Shown here: positions 7,850 to 17,051 of the stretch, piece by piece
Position numbering within the stretch: the stretch's first letter is position 1
How the letters are laid out: each line of letters begins with the position of its first letter
Assembly (NCBI RefSeq): GCF_030063305.1
Contig: NZ_JASISV010000002.1
Coordinates: 434,001 to 498,000 of the forward strand
From: Salinibacterium sp. G-O1
Lineage (GTDB): Bacteria > Actinomycetota > Actinomycetes > Actinomycetales > Microbacteriaceae
Length of the DNA stretch: 64,000 bases
Direction of reading: 5' to 3'
Notes under the pieces: model-generated
What the model was told of the DNA's origin: nothing
What the model saw: only the letters and a program-made list of their open reading frames with translations
Database searches by the model: none
Translations under genes and position numbers: made by a program

Positions 7850-9187
7850 TCAGTCCCGAAGCTTGCGCCAACCACGCACCAGTGCAACCCAGACCGGCGC
7901 CACCTCTATTCCCTCTTCGTCATGCATCCTTCGACGTGTTCGACTCCGTGCGTGCAGCAGGAACACCACTCCGCCACCGACGACGAGGTACTGCACAAGA
8001 AATGCGATCCGGAATGAGTCGAACGCATACAGCTCGGCGGGCAACCCCGTACCGCCGCTGGTCTTATCAATGACATCCAGAGCCACCGCAATGAGAAACA
8101 TCATCACAAACGTGGCGAGGAAGCCCCCCACGTTGACGATGCCGCTCGCCGAGCCGTAGGCGCGCATCGGATTGAAGCTGCGCGCAAAATCAAACCCGAT
8201 GAGTGAGCCAGGGCCCCCCACCGCAATGACAAGCAGGAGTATTACGACAACCCAGGTCGGTGGAGTGCCCGGCCAGGCCAGAACGACGCCCCACGCCACC
8301 GCCATGGCGGCAACGATGCCGAGCACGATATTGCTCCGGCGGAATGGGTAACGTGCGCTCAGAATTCCCAGGATGGGACCGCTGACCAGCGCGCTGGCGA
8401 CGGTCACGGTGATCAGCACGGCCGCCCCGGAAGGTCCGTATCCCAGTCCCACCGAGAGAAACGGGAATCCCCAGAGAAGGGTAAAAGTGGTCAGGGATGA
8501 CTGAGTCACGAAGTGCGACCAGAATCCCAGCTGCGTTCCCGGCCGCGCCAGGCTTTCGCGAAGGTGATGCCACGAGGCGCCCCACGATTGCCGTGGCGCC
8601 GTGGCGACCGGCGCTCCGGCGCTTGCGGGGGCGTTGCTCACGACGACGGTCAGCGCGACGACAGCGATCACGGACAACGCCGCAGCCGAGAGATAGGTGG
8701 GCGTCCATCCGAAAGCGTGCAGCGCGAAAGACAGCGGGAAGGCAGAGAGCAACTGCCCGAACTGGCCGAGGGTGCCAAAGATCTGCGACACAAAGGTCAG
8801 TTGTCGGCCCGAGAACCACGAGGCCAGAAGCCGGATGGCGGAGATGAACGTCATGGCATCCCCGGCGCCGACCAGCACACGACCCGCAATAGCGATGCCG
8901 AGGTTGGGAGACACCGCAAGGATGACCTGGCCGGTCACCATCAAGGAGGCTCCGACGACGAGCAGAAGCTTGGGCCCGACTCTGTCCAGTATCACGCCGA
9001 CGGGTATCTGCAGCGCCGCGTAGACAGCGAGTTGCACGACCGCCAACGCCGAGAGGGCCGTCGCCGCTACGTCGAATCGTTCCGTCGCCTCGACGGCAGA
9101 GATACCGAGCGAACTCCGCTGCATGAAGGCCACGATGTAGGCGAATGTCACGACCCCGTAGATCACCCAGGCGCGACGTGAATTCAT
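7850..9187 (-). CDS. Major facilitator superfamily transporter
   Basis: Polytopic membrane transporter of 445 residues with about twelve hydrophobic segments. It has the MFS motif-A-like loop VGVILDRVGPK after the second segment (about residues 70-80) and a cytoplasmic middle loop near 190-215 (APRQSWGASWHHLRESLARP). ATG 9185-9187 is chosen because a TAGAAT -10 ends seven bases before it and there is no Shine-Dalgarno sequence. The N-terminus FAYIVAFMQRSSLGISAVEA resembles the nitrate/organic-anion porter-like branch. Substrate unknown. It lies alone between PAC2 and rpoD genes, all on the same strand. Confidence 0.85.
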   Translation of the reverse strand: MNSRRAWVIYGVVTFAYIVAFMQRSSLGISAVEATERFDVAATALSALAVVQLAVYAALQIPVGVILDRVGPKLLLVVGASLMVTGQVILAVSPNLGIAIAGRVLVGAGDAMTFISAIRLLASWFSGRQLTFVSQIFGTLGQFGQLLSAFPLSFALHAFGWTPTYLSAAALSVIAVVALTVVVSNAPASAGAPVATAPRQSWGASWHHLRESLARPGTQLGFWSHFVTQSSLTTFTLLWGFPFLSVGLGYGPSGAAVLITVTVASALVSGPILGILSARYPFRRSNIVLGIVAAMAVAWGVVLAWPGTPPTWVVVILLLVIAVGGPGSLIGFDFARSFNPMRAYGSASGIVNVGGFLATFVMMFLIAVALDVIDKTSGGTGLPAELYAFDSFRIAFLVQYLVVGGGVVFLLHARSRTRRRMHDEEGIEVAPVWVALVRGWRKLRD

Positions 9188-9194
9188 CGTACTA

Positions 9195-9200
9195 ATTCTA
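9195..9200 (-). promoter_or_regulatory. -10 hexamer of a leaderless promoter (MFS gene)
   Basis: TAGAAT on the minus strand, with seven bases to the ATG at 9187. No ribosome-binding site lies between them. Confidence 0.55.
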
Positions 9201-9241
9201 TGGGATCGGAATCCCGGCACCGTCGAGTCGGCGCGCGGGAG

Positions 9242-10165
9242 TCAGATCGAGGGGGCCGAATCGTCGCCGTTGCGCCTGGATGCAAGAAAATTCTGCAATT
9301 CGGCGGCGATCTCGTCCGCCGACGGAAGTGCGCCATCGATATCGGTCAGCGGCGACCGCAGCGGATTGTCCTGGATGTAGCTGTCGTGACGTTCTTCCAG
9401 GGTGCCGACCAGCCGAGCCAGCTCCTGGTTGTTCTCGACCTGTCCATCGATCTTCGCCAGAAACTCCCTGCCCTCTTCACGCAGGCGGTCGGTCGGAAAG
9501 ATCAGGCCGGTGGCCGCGCTCACGCTCTCAATGGCAGAGACCGCGGCAAGAGGGTATTCGGTCTCCGCCAGGTAGTGAGGAATGAGAAGCACGAAGCCGG
9601 CAACCGGGTGGGAGAGCTCACTCAGGCGATATTCGAGGAGGTGCAGGGCGTTGGCTGGCGCCTGGGTACGCGGGCGCCACAGTGACATGGTCTCGATCAG
9701 TTCCGTGCGATTTCCACTCACGGTGGTGCCGACGGGCCTGGTGTGGGGAACCGGCATCGGGATCGCGTGCACCCAGGTCGTCGCCTTGACCTCATACCTC
9801 GCGATGAGCTGCAACACCGCGGCGGTGAAGCGATCCCACTGGAAGTCGGGCTCGTACCCGGTGAGCAGCAGGAACGGCTGATCGAGTTCGTCCTTCATGA
9901 GGTACAGGTTCAGAGCAAGGGGCGTGTAGTCCGCGACGTGATCCTGGTCGAAATAGATAGTGGGGCGCCGGGCGCGGTAGTCGAGGAGGGTGTCGTTGTC
10001 GAATCGCGCAACGACCGAGTGGCTCATGGTGTCGAGCAGGTAGTCACTCAACTGTGTGACCGCAGAACCAGCGTCCGAAAATCCCGTGAGAGCCGCGACC
10101 AGATTGAGACCCACGGGCACCGTGATATCTGGTGTGAGGTCGTAGAGGCCAGCCGGATTTTGCAT
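9242..10165 (-). CDS. PAC2 family protein
   Basis: A 307-residue PAC2 protein, a family related to archaeal and eukaryotic proteasome assembly chaperones and common in proteasome-bearing and other actinobacteria. Visible features are LVAALTGFSDAGSAVTQL near the N-terminus, a LLTGYEPDFQWDRF block near 100, the WVHAIPMPVPHTRP segment near 135, and a charged C-terminal tail after EEGREFLAKIDGQVE. ATG 10165 follows a TAGGCT -10 by six bases with no Shine-Dalgarno. It is divergent from pepA with only 135 bp between starts. A role in protein turnover is tempting given pepA next door, but this is inference. Confidence 0.88.
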   Translation of the reverse strand: MQNPAGLYDLTPDITVPVGLNLVAALTGFSDAGSAVTQLSDYLLDTMSHSVVARFDNDTLLDYRARRPTIYFDQDHVADYTPLALNLYLMKDELDQPFLLLTGYEPDFQWDRFTAAVLQLIARYEVKATTWVHAIPMPVPHTRPVGTTVSGNRTELIETMSLWRPRTQAPANALHLLEYRLSELSHPVAGFVLLIPHYLAETEYPLAAVSAIESVSAATGLIFPTDRLREEGREFLAKIDGQVENNQELARLVGTLEERHDSYIQDNPLRSPLTDIDGALPSADEIAAELQNFLASRRNGDDSAPSI

Positions 10166-10171
10166 GTTTCA

Positions 10172-10177
10172 AGCCTA
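10172..10177 (-). promoter_or_regulatory. -10 hexamer of a leaderless promoter (PAC2 gene)
   Basis: TAGGCT on the minus strand, six bases before ATG 10165. Confidence 0.55.
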
Positions 10178-10288
10178 ATCGCGCCTCCCGTTTCGAACCC
10201 GTCCAAAGGGTGCGCGGGCGTAGCGCCGAGAGCGAACAGACCGAACCACTGCAGGCCCGTGGCGTCAAACCGCCTCAGTTTGCCTCGA

Positions 10289-10294
10289 TACGAT
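10289..10294 (+). promoter_or_regulatory. -10 hexamer of a leaderless promoter (pepA)
   Basis: TACGAT followed by GGGCAA and then ATG 10301. The 6-nt spacing puts the expected transcript start at or next to the A of ATG. Confidence 0.55.
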
Positions 10295-10300
10295 GGGCAA

Positions 10301-11794
10301 ATGACCGTTGCCACGCTCGTTGTATCCGCCCAGCCACTGCTCTCGATCGACGCCGACGTACTCGTGCTCGGAGTGTTGAAGACTGGCGATGGCCCACAAT
10401 TACAGACTGATGATCCTGCGCTGAGAGAGCTGCAGCAGTCGCTTGCCGCCATTGGGGTGACGGGTGCGCAGGATGAAGTACAAAGGGTTCCGAGCATCAA
10501 TCCGTCAGTGCGCAGCATCGCGCTGGTCGGTCTGGGGTCAGCCCCCATCAGCCCCGAAACTCTGCGCTACGCCGCCGGGTCAGCTGCGAGGCAGCTTCGC
10601 GGAATCGAATCCCTGCTGTTCGGTCTTCCCGTCGCCGACGACGAGGCGGTGCTGGCCGTTCTCGAAGGGTCAGCCATTGGCGCGTACGCATACACGCAGT
10701 ACCGGGCGAGTTCTCTTGAGAGCACCACGCTGCCGGCGAAGCACATCACGGTCGCCGCTGCGACCTCCAACGACGACCTCGTTGAACGCGCGGGCGCAAT
10801 CGCACAGGCCATCCACACTGTGCGTGACCTCGTCAACTCGCCGCCCAACGACCTCTACCCCGAAACCTTTGCTGACGCCGCCGTGGCGCTGTCTGTGCAC
10901 GACGACGTCACCGTCGATGTGCTCGGCGTGCCTGAACTGACGGCAGGTGGGTTCGGCGGAATTCTCGGTGTTGGGCTCGGGTCGACCCGCGGTCCGCGCC
11001 TCGTGAAGGTGGCATATTCGCCGGCCGGCGCCACACGGCATATTGCTTTGGTCGGCAAGGGGATCACGTTCGACTCAGGCGGACTTTCACTCAAGCCGCC
11101 GGCATCCATGATCGGCATGAAGTACGACATGACGGGAGCCGCGACGGTTCTCGCTGTCACGCTGGCCATCGCTCGGCTCGGGCTGCCGGTGCGGGTCACG
11201 GCATGGTTGTGCCTCGCGGAGAACCTGCCGTCGGGCTCCGCCATGCGTCCGAACGACGTCATCACCGCCAGGGGCGGAAAGACCATTGAGGTGCTGAACA
11301 CCGACGCGGAGGGTCGACTCGTTCTTGCCGACGGACTGGCCGCTGCGAGCGAGGAACACCCGGACGCGATCATCGACGTTGCGACCCTGACGGGAGCCGC
11401 CGTCGTCGCGTTGGGCAGCAGATACGTGGGCACGATGGGCGACGAGGAGCTGGCAAGGTCGATCGTTGCCGCAGGCTCCAGGGTCGGCGAGACTTTGTGG
11501 CACATGCCCATCGCCGCCGAGCTGCGACCGTTGCTTGCGTCGGACCTCGCGGACATTGCAAACATCAAGCCCGGAAACACCGCTGGTGGAATGATGATCG
11601 CCGCCGCATTCCTGCGTGAATTCGTGGGCACGAATGGCGAGGGCGATGATCAGAAGTCGATCCCCTGGGCCCACCTCGATATCGCTGGCCCCGCCAACAA
11701 TGGTGGCTCGGGATGGGGATTCACGGGCAAGGGACCCACGGGTGTTTCGGTGCGCGCGCTCATCGAGCTGGCTGAGGAATTTTCTCGATCGTAG
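10301..11794 (+). CDS. pepA: Leucyl aminopeptidase, M17 family
   Basis: Cytosolic metallo-aminopeptidase, 497 residues, normal length for PepA. The N-terminal regulatory/hexamer domain covers about the first 160 residues. The catalytic domain carries the metal-binding lysine and aspartate set in VGKGITFDSGGLSLKP (near 250), KYDMTGAA, and the signature NTDAEGRLVLADG near 330. ATG 10301 is chosen from the leaderless spacing to TACGAT; in-frame codons further upstream overlap the divergent PAC2 gene. It lies 95 bp before lpdA on the same strand, but lpdA has its own strong RBS, so co-transcription is possible but not shown. Confidence 0.96.
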   Translation: MTVATLVVSAQPLLSIDADVLVLGVLKTGDGPQLQTDDPALRELQQSLAAIGVTGAQDEVQRVPSINPSVRSIALVGLGSAPISPETLRYAAGSAARQLRGIESLLFGLPVADDEAVLAVLEGSAIGAYAYTQYRASSLESTTLPAKHITVAAATSNDDLVERAGAIAQAIHTVRDLVNSPPNDLYPETFADAAVALSVHDDVTVDVLGVPELTAGGFGGILGVGLGSTRGPRLVKVAYSPAGATRHIALVGKGITFDSGGLSLKPPASMIGMKYDMTGAATVLAVTLAIARLGLPVRVTAWLCLAENLPSGSAMRPNDVITARGGKTIEVLNTDAEGRLVLADGLAAASEEHPDAIIDVATLTGAAVVALGSRYVGTMGDEELARSIVAAGSRVGETLWHMPIAAELRPLLASDLADIANIKPGNTAGGMMIAAAFLREFVGTNGEGDDQKSIPWAHLDIAGPANNGGSGWGFTGKGPTGVSVRALIELAEEFSRS

Positions 11795-11889
11795 TAAGGT
11801 GTTTTAGGCGGGTTTTCTCCGCTCAGCCCGACCGCTCACCACCTGTATTGGCGCGCCGGGGCACGGATCCTTACAGAGGAGTAGCTGTA

Positions 11890-13263
11890 TTGTCAGAGCA
11901 CACTTTTGACCTTGTTGTTCTCGGTGGCGGAAGTGGCGGCTATGCCGCTGCGCTTCGGGCAAGCCAACTGGGAATGACCGTTGGACTCATCGAGAAAAAC
12001 AAGGTCGGCGGCACGTGCCTCCACGTCGGGTGCATTCCGACGAAGGCTCTGCTCCACTCAGCTGAGGTTGCTGACGTCACACGCGAATCCGCAAAGTACG
12101 GCATCACATCGACCTTCGGTGGCGTCGACATTGCAGCGGTCACCGCCTACCGTCAAGAGGTCGTGTCCAGCAAGTTCAAGGGCCTCCAGGGCCTGATCAA
12201 GGCTCGGGGCATCACCACGATCGAAGGTGAGGGGAAGCTCATCTCCCCCACGACCGTGCAGGTCGGCGACGACACCGTCACTGGCAAGAACGTCATCCTC
12301 GCCACCGGCTCGTACTCCCGTTCGCTGCCCGGGCTCGAGATCGGTGGCCGGGTCATCACCTCTGAGCAGGCCCTCGAACTGGACTTCGTGCCAAAGAAGG
12401 TCATCGTGCTTGGCGGCGGGGTCATCGGCGTGGAGTTCTCGAGCGTCTGGAAGAGCTGGGGATCCGATGTTCAGATCATCGAAGCCCTGCCTCACCTCGT
12501 TCCCAACGAGGACGAGGCAATCAGCAAGCAGTTCGAGCGTGCCTTCCGCAAGCGTGGAATCAACTTCAACCTCGGCACTCGATTCCAGAGTGTCACGCAG
12601 AACGATGACGGCGTCGTTGTCACCCTCGAGGATGGCAAGACCTTCGAAGCCGAACTCATGCTGGTTGCCGTTGGCCGTGGGCCAGTCACCGCGAACCTCG
12701 GTTTCGAGGAGGTCGGCGTAACCATGGATCGCGGCTTCGTGATCACGAACGAACGTCTCGCCACGAACATCCCCGGTGTCTACGCGGTCGGCGATATCGT
12801 TCCCGGTCTGCAGCTCGCTCATCGTGGGTTCCAGCAGGGCATCTTCGTCGCCGAAGAACTTGCTGGTTTGAACCCGATCGTCGTCGACGATGCGAACATT
12901 CCGAAGGTGACCTACAGCGACCCCGAGGTTGCCTCGGTGGGCCTGTCGGAGGCGAAAGCAGCAGAGCAGTACGGCGCCGACAAGATCTCGTCATACGACT
13001 ACAACCTCGCGGGAAACGGAAAGAGCCACATCATCGGCACTGCCGGACTCGTTAAGGTCGTTCGCGTCAATGACGGGCCGGTGGTTGGCGTCCACATGAT
13101 CGGCGCGCGCGTCGGCGAGCTCATCGGCGAAGCACAGCTCGCGGTGAACTGGGAGGCCTATCCCGAAGACATCGCACCGCTGCTCCACGCACATCCCACT
13201 CAGAACGAGGCCCTCGGCGAGGCATTCCTCGCGCTGGCCGGCAAACCACTCCACGCGATCTAG
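11890..13263 (+). CDS. lpdA: Dihydrolipoyl dehydrogenase (E3)
   Basis: FAD flavoprotein that reoxidises dihydrolipoyl groups on E2 using NAD+, 457 residues. The TTG start at 11890 is set by AGAGGAG (11875-11881) eight bases upstream; no ATG or GTG fits. The FAD-binding GGGSGGYAAAL motif is at the N-terminus, and the redox disulfide is in GGTCLHVGCIPTKALLH near residue 40. The NAD-binding VLGGGVIGVEFSS lies near 175, the second FAD-contact block YAVGDIVPG near 300, and the active-site HAHPTQNEALGEAF at the C-terminus. It is followed at 61 bp by the E2 gene, forming an E3-E2 unit beside lipoate biosynthesis. Confidence 0.97.
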   Translation: MSEHTFDLVVLGGGSGGYAAALRASQLGMTVGLIEKNKVGGTCLHVGCIPTKALLHSAEVADVTRESAKYGITSTFGGVDIAAVTAYRQEVVSSKFKGLQGLIKARGITTIEGEGKLISPTTVQVGDDTVTGKNVILATGSYSRSLPGLEIGGRVITSEQALELDFVPKKVIVLGGGVIGVEFSSVWKSWGSDVQIIEALPHLVPNEDEAISKQFERAFRKRGINFNLGTRFQSVTQNDDGVVVTLEDGKTFEAELMLVAVGRGPVTANLGFEEVGVTMDRGFVITNERLATNIPGVYAVGDIVPGLQLAHRGFQQGIFVAEELAGLNPIVVDDANIPKVTYSDPEVASVGLSEAKAAEQYGADKISSYDYNLAGNGKSHIIGTAGLVKVVRVNDGPVVGVHMIGARVGELIGEAQLAVNWEAYPEDIAPLLHAHPTQNEALGEAFLALAGKPLHAI

Positions 13264-13324
13264 TCGACCGACTCCATCGCCAAACTAAGCTAATGCGTGC
13301 AAGCGTCACTAAGGAGCATCACTG

Positions 13325-14890
13325 ATGAGCGAATCCGTCAGCCTTCCAGCACTCGGTGAGAGTGTCACCGAGGGTACGGTCACCCGCTGGCTAAAGCAGG
13401 TTGGCGACCGAGTCGAGGTGGATGAGCCGCTGCTCGAAGTCTCGACCGACAAGGTCGACACCGAGATTCCTTCTCCCATCGCGGGGGTCATCGAGGCGAT
13501 CCTGGTCGCCGAAGATGAGACCGTCGAAGTGGGAACCGTACTGGTCACCATCGGCAGCGGAGCCGAGGCCCCCGCTGCTGAGGCTCCCGCAGAGGAGGCT
13601 CCCGCTGCTGAGGCACCCGCGGCGGAAGCACCCGCAGAGGAGGCTCCCGCCGCCGAAGCACCTGCTGCTGAGGCACCCGCGGCGGAAGCTCCCGCTGCAG
13701 AGGCTCCCGTAGCTTCGGAGCCCGAAGCCGAGCCTGCCTCACCCGTGACGCCAGCGGCAGTAGCCGAAGCTCCGGCCGAGGAAGCTCCCGTCGCAGAGGT
13801 TCCCTCCACCGAGGCCCCGGCACCTGCTGAGGAAGCAGCCCCTGCCCAGGCTCCGGCGGCAGCAGCCCCAGCTCAGGCTCCGGCGGCAGCCCCAGCCGAG
13901 GCAGCCACGGCGCCAGCCGACCGGGCCGCTGCAGCTCCTGCAGCGACCGCAGAAGCCCCTAGTCCCGCTCCGGACGCCCACGCAGGTTACGTGACACCGC
14001 TCGTTCGCAAGCTCGCGAACGAGCATGGAGTTGCACTCGACGGGCTCGCCGGAACCGGCGTCGGCGGTCGCATCCGAAAGCAGGATGTGCTCGAAGCATC
14101 GAGCGCAGCAGAATCCGCTGCCGCCGAGACGTCAAGCGCTCCCGCCGCCAAGGCAGAGGCACCACAGATCTCGCCGTTGCGCGGAACGACGGTACCCATG
14201 TCACGTCTGCGCAAGGTCATCGCGGAACGTGCCGTCATCTCGATGCAGACGTCAGCGCAGCTCACCTCAGTTGTCGAGGTTGACGTCACGCTCGTCGCCA
14301 ACCTGCGTAACCGGGTCAAGGCAGACTTCCAGGCCAAGACCGGACAGAAGCTCTCGTTCCTGCCGTTCTTCGCGCTGGCCGCTGCTGAAGCTCTCACCGC
14401 CAACCCCATCATCAACGCGACCATCGACGGAGACACCATCGTGTACCCGCCGCAGGAGAACATGGCGATCGCGGTTGACACCGAGCGCGGACTCCTCACA
14501 CCGGTGATCAGGGATGCGGCGTCACTCGACCTCGCCGGATTCGCTGGTCAGATTGCTGACCTCGCGGCTCGTACCCGTGACAACAAGCTGAAGCCCGATG
14601 AGCTGGCCGGTGGAACCTTCACCCTGACGAACACGGGATCGCGGGGAGCACTCTTCGACACCCCGATCGTCTTCCTGCCACAGTCCGCGATCCTGGGCAC
14701 CGGTATCGTCGCGAAGAAGCCGGTTGTCGTTAGTGACGCAGCAGGCGACGCGATCGCGATCCGGTCAATGGTCTATCTGGCTCTGAGCTACGACCACCGC
14801 ATCGTCGATGGCGCCGACGCTGCTCGCTTCCTGGTCGCCGTCAAGGACCGTCTCGAAGCAGGAGAGTTCGAGGGAAACCTCGGCATCTGA
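13325..14890 (+). CDS. sucB: 2-oxoacid dehydrogenase E2, dihydrolipoamide acyltransferase
   Basis: Core acyltransferase of the pyruvate and/or 2-oxoglutarate dehydrogenase complexes, 521 residues. AAGGAG at 13311 lies eight bases before ATG 13325. One lipoyl domain (about 1-80) has the modified lysine in [10 protein letters not shown] (Lys43). A flexible Ala/Pro/Glu linker follows (about 82-220), built of AEAPA units, then an E3-binding domain ([20 protein letters not shown], about 224-255). The catalytic domain ends in the active-site block [15 protein letters not shown] near 490. Actinobacterial E2 is often shared by both complexes, so the symbol is conventional. E1 of the pyruvate complex (aceE) is about 43 kb away in the window. 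Confidence 0.95.
   Translation: MSESVSLPALGESVTEGTVTRWLKQVGDRVEVDEPLLEVSTDKVDTEIPSPIAGVIEAILVAEDETVEVGTVLVTIGSGAEAPAAEAPAEEAPAAEAPAAEAPAEEAPAAEAPAAEAPAAEAPAAEAPVASEPEAEPASPVTPAAVAEAPAEEAPVAEVPSTEAPAPAEEAAPAQAPAAAAPAQAPAAAPAEAATAPADRAAAAPAATAEAPSPAPDAHAGYVTPLVRKLANEHGVALDGLAGTGVGGRIRKQDVLEASSAAESAAAETSSAPAAKAEAPQISPLRGTTVPMSRLRKVIAERAVISMQTSAQLTSVVEVDVTLVANLRNRVKADFQAKTGQKLSFLPFFALAAAEALTANPIINATIDGDTIVYPPQENMAIAVDTERGLLTPVIRDAASLDLAGFAGQIADLAARTRDNKLKPDELAGGTFTLTNTGSRGALFDTPIVFLPQSAILGTGIVAKKPVVVSDAAGDAIAIRSMVYLALSYDHRIVDGADAARFLVAVKDRLEAGEFEGNLGI
13562..13720 (+). repeat. 15-bp coding tandem repeat in the E2 linker
   Basis: The linker is encoded by near-identical 15-bp units for A-A/E-E-A-P. 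A 26-bp block starting at 13604 recurs exactly at 13664, and a 20-bp block starting at 13586 recurs at 13631, spacings that are multiples of 15. Such DNA-level repeats can vary in copy number between strains. Confidence 0.85.
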
Positions 14891-14929
14891 ATCTGATCCG
14901 CGTGCGGGCCTTCTGAAATATGGGGCCCA

Positions 14930-16294
14930 TCACGGTTCAAGGTAATCCCGTATTCGCCAACCGGCCTCGCTCTTCATCAGAAGCAGCGAGGCCGGTTTGT
15001 CGTTCGCGGGGTCTCCCAGGCTGATGATCGCCGAATCGCCGAGACGCTCGTCGACAACGACGTGCTCCGGTGAAACGCGCCACGGGGCAGGCAGCTCGTT
15101 CCCTGCCTGCAGATCGCGCACCAGTGTCCGGTCTGCCTCGGCAGCAGCCGAATCTGCCTGAACGACTCCGTCGAGGCACAGCACAGACATGTTCCGGATG
15201 CACGACTCACGAGCGGCGAGCAACGCAAGCGCCGCAGCAGCCGGGTCATCCCCCACCAGAGCGTCCGGGACGACTGGGGAAGCCGACGCGGGCGCCGACG
15301 ACTGTGGCGCCGCAGGCGCGACGCCTGTGACTGGCTGTGGCACGAAGACCAACGCGAGAAACAGGAGGGCGGCCGCGACCCCGCCCCCCAACCAGAAACG
15401 TAGCCGGACACCGGATATCGCGGCTCGAACCTGCGCCAGTGCGCGTGCCCCATCATGCTGCCGGGGTAGCCACCTGGTCACGAACTCAGGCACAGCAAGG
15501 CCAGCGAGAATCGTCGGAGCGTGCTCGCTAGGCTCCGCGTCGCTGGGGAGGGGTGAGCCCCTCAACACCCTCGACGGCACCGAGGGCACCGCACTCTCGG
15601 GATGCTGGCGTACATCGACCGGCGCAGGATCTCCCACGCCAAACAGCCCGTCGATGAGGATGTCGAGCCAGCCTGTGTCGGTCGGCTCAGAGTTGCGCAG
15701 CCACTCCACGATTGCGCTCGTAGAGTCGCCGCGCACCTGATCGAGCACCGTCATCGCGAATTGCTTCATCGCTCTGAGATCGGCCGAACAAGCCGCTTCT
15801 GCCTCGCGCGCAGCGAGGGACAACCCCGGGGAGAGAAGCTGTGCCTGCCCGAAACAACCGAGCGTCGGCGTGCCTGCCGCATCGAAAAGCACGGCGTCGG
15901 GGCGGACAGCGCCGTGTGCCACCCCAGCCTGATGCAGGCGCTCGAGAGTCGCGGCAATGGGCGCCAGAATGGTGATCGCCTCCCCCGGCCGAAGTTCTGG
16001 TCTTGATCGAATCAGCTTGCCCACACTGCCATCCGCACAGCGGGCGATGATCAGGGCTGGAGCGCCATCCGGGGCGGTCGTCAGATCGAGCAGTGAGACT
16101 GTGTGCTCCCCCGCGGCTCGGGACAACGCCTCGATTTCCCGCGTGATGGAGATCTGGGTGACAGCGGGGCGGAAGATCTTGATTGCCGCCGGAATCGCGT
16201 CCTCCGCGACCCGGAGGGGATGCCCCAGGAACACCTCAGCCCGGGCGCCCTCGCCAAGTTTTCGGACGAGACGATAGCCACCTAAAGATTCCAT
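14930..16294 (-). CDS. Membrane-anchored Ser/Thr protein kinase homologue lacking catalytic residues (pseudokinase)
   Basis: A 454-residue protein with an N-terminal kinase-like fold, a single membrane segment (about 300-319) and an extracytoplasmic C-terminal domain. The glycine loop (KLGEGARAEVFLG, about 12-24), the ATP-binding lysine (AAIKIF, Lys39) and an alpha-C glutamate (Glu53) remain. The HRD catalytic motif reads HGAVRPD (127-133), so the catalytic aspartate is alanine, and DFG reads CFG (147-149). This predicts a nucleotide-binding scaffold or sensor rather than an active kinase. The Ala/Ser/Pro-rich region after the membrane segment is followed by a short globular domain. Start is uncertain: ATG 16294 or two GTG codons just upstream, no clear RBS. 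It opposes and separates the E2 and lipB genes. Confidence 0.8.
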   Translation of the reverse strand: MESLGGYRLVRKLGEGARAEVFLGHPLRVAEDAIPAAIKIFRPAVTQISITREIEALSRAAGEHTVSLLDLTTAPDGAPALIIARCADGSVGKLIRSRPELRPGEAITILAPIAATLERLHQAGVAHGAVRPDAVLFDAAGTPTLGCFGQAQLLSPGLSLAAREAEAACSADLRAMKQFAMTVLDQVRGDSTSAIVEWLRNSEPTDTGWLDILIDGLFGVGDPAPVDVRQHPESAVPSVPSRVLRGSPLPSDAEPSEHAPTILAGLAVPEFVTRWLPRQHDGARALAQVRAAISGVRLRFWLGGGVAAALLFLALVFVPQPVTGVAPAAPQSSAPASASPVVPDALVGDDPAAAALALLAARESCIRNMSVLCLDGVVQADSAAAEADRTLVRDLQAGNELPAPWRVSPEHVVVDERLGDSAIISLGDPANDKPASLLLMKSEAGWRIRDYLEP

Positions 16295-16412
16295 CACCAC
16301 GCCACCAGTGTCGCTGCGAACCGTGCGGCCGTTGCCTTCATCTCGGAAGGTGTGGGATGCCTCGGCCGCCGCGCGCTGTGCGGGAGCGGAGGGCCGGTCG
16401 CACTTCTGGACG

Positions 16413-16418
16413 TAGACT
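16413..16418 (+). promoter_or_regulatory. -10 hexamer of a leaderless promoter (lipB)
   Basis: TAGACT, then CGTTGC, then the GTG start codon at 16425. Confidence 0.55.
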
Positions 16419-16424
16419 CGTTGC

Positions 16425-17051
16425 GTGATCGACTATGTCGTCGCGGGGCTAAGCGCCAACTCCGTGCCGTACTTGGAAGCACTTGAGCTTCAACGCGCAA
16501 CCCATGATGCAGTAGTGAACGGTCGTTCACCTGACACCGTGATCTTTCTGGAGCATCCGTCGGTCTACACCGCCGGGAAGCGTACGGAGGATCATGAGAG
16601 GCCGCGGGATGGCACCGAGGTCATCGACGTCGACCGCGGCGGCAAGATCACGTGGCACGGGCCTGGTCAGCTGGTCGGGTATCCGATCCTCAGGCTCGCC
16701 GAACCCATCGACGTCGTGGGGTACGTGCGCAGGCTCGAGGGCATCCTCATGGAGGCGCTCAGCGCCATGGGCCTCGAGTCGAATCGCGTCGACGGCCGAT
16801 CAGGGGTGTGGATCGGTGAGAACGCCAAGATTGCCGCCATTGGCATCAGGGTTTCGCACGGTGTCACCATGCACGGCTTCGCGTTGAACTGCGACAACTC
16901 CTTCGACGCGTATGACCGAATCGTGGCGTGCGGGATCGTCGGCGCCACAGCGACATCCATCTCGCGTGAACTCGGTCGGGATGTGTCGACCCATGAGGCT
17001 GTGCAGCATGTGCGCGCGGCGTTTTCGAACAGTTTGGTGAACGCGGCATGA
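16425..17051 (+). CDS. lipB: Octanoyl-ACP:protein octanoyltransferase
   Basis: Transfers octanoate from acyl carrier protein to the lipoyl-domain lysine, the first step of lipoate biosynthesis; 208 residues. The signature [18 protein letters not shown] lies near residues 75-92. The catalytic lysine is in [11 protein letters not shown] (about 137) and the catalytic cysteine in [17 protein letters not shown] (about 170). The GTG start at 16425 follows a TAGACT -10 by six bases with no Shine-Dalgarno. Its stop overlaps the lipA start (ATGA), so translation of the two is coupled. The E2 protein just upstream is a direct substrate. Confidence 0.96.
   Translation: MIDYVVAGLSANSVPYLEALELQRATHDAVVNGRSPDTVIFLEHPSVYTAGKRTEDHERPRDGTEVIDVDRGGKITWHGPGQLVGYPILRLAEPIDVVGYVRRLEGILMEALSAMGLESNRVDGRSGVWIGENAKIAAIGIRVSHGVTMHGFALNCDNSFDAYDRIVACGIVGATATSISRELGRDVSTHEAVQHVRAAFSNSLVNAA

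Noticed and set aside
9743-10300. Upstream extension of the pepA frame through the PAC2 gene
   Set aside because: It is antisense to a conserved gene, and PepA has its normal length from ATG 10301.
13562-13720. Possible CRISPR-like array
   Set aside because: The short repeats are in frame, code for an E2 linker and lack unique spacers.
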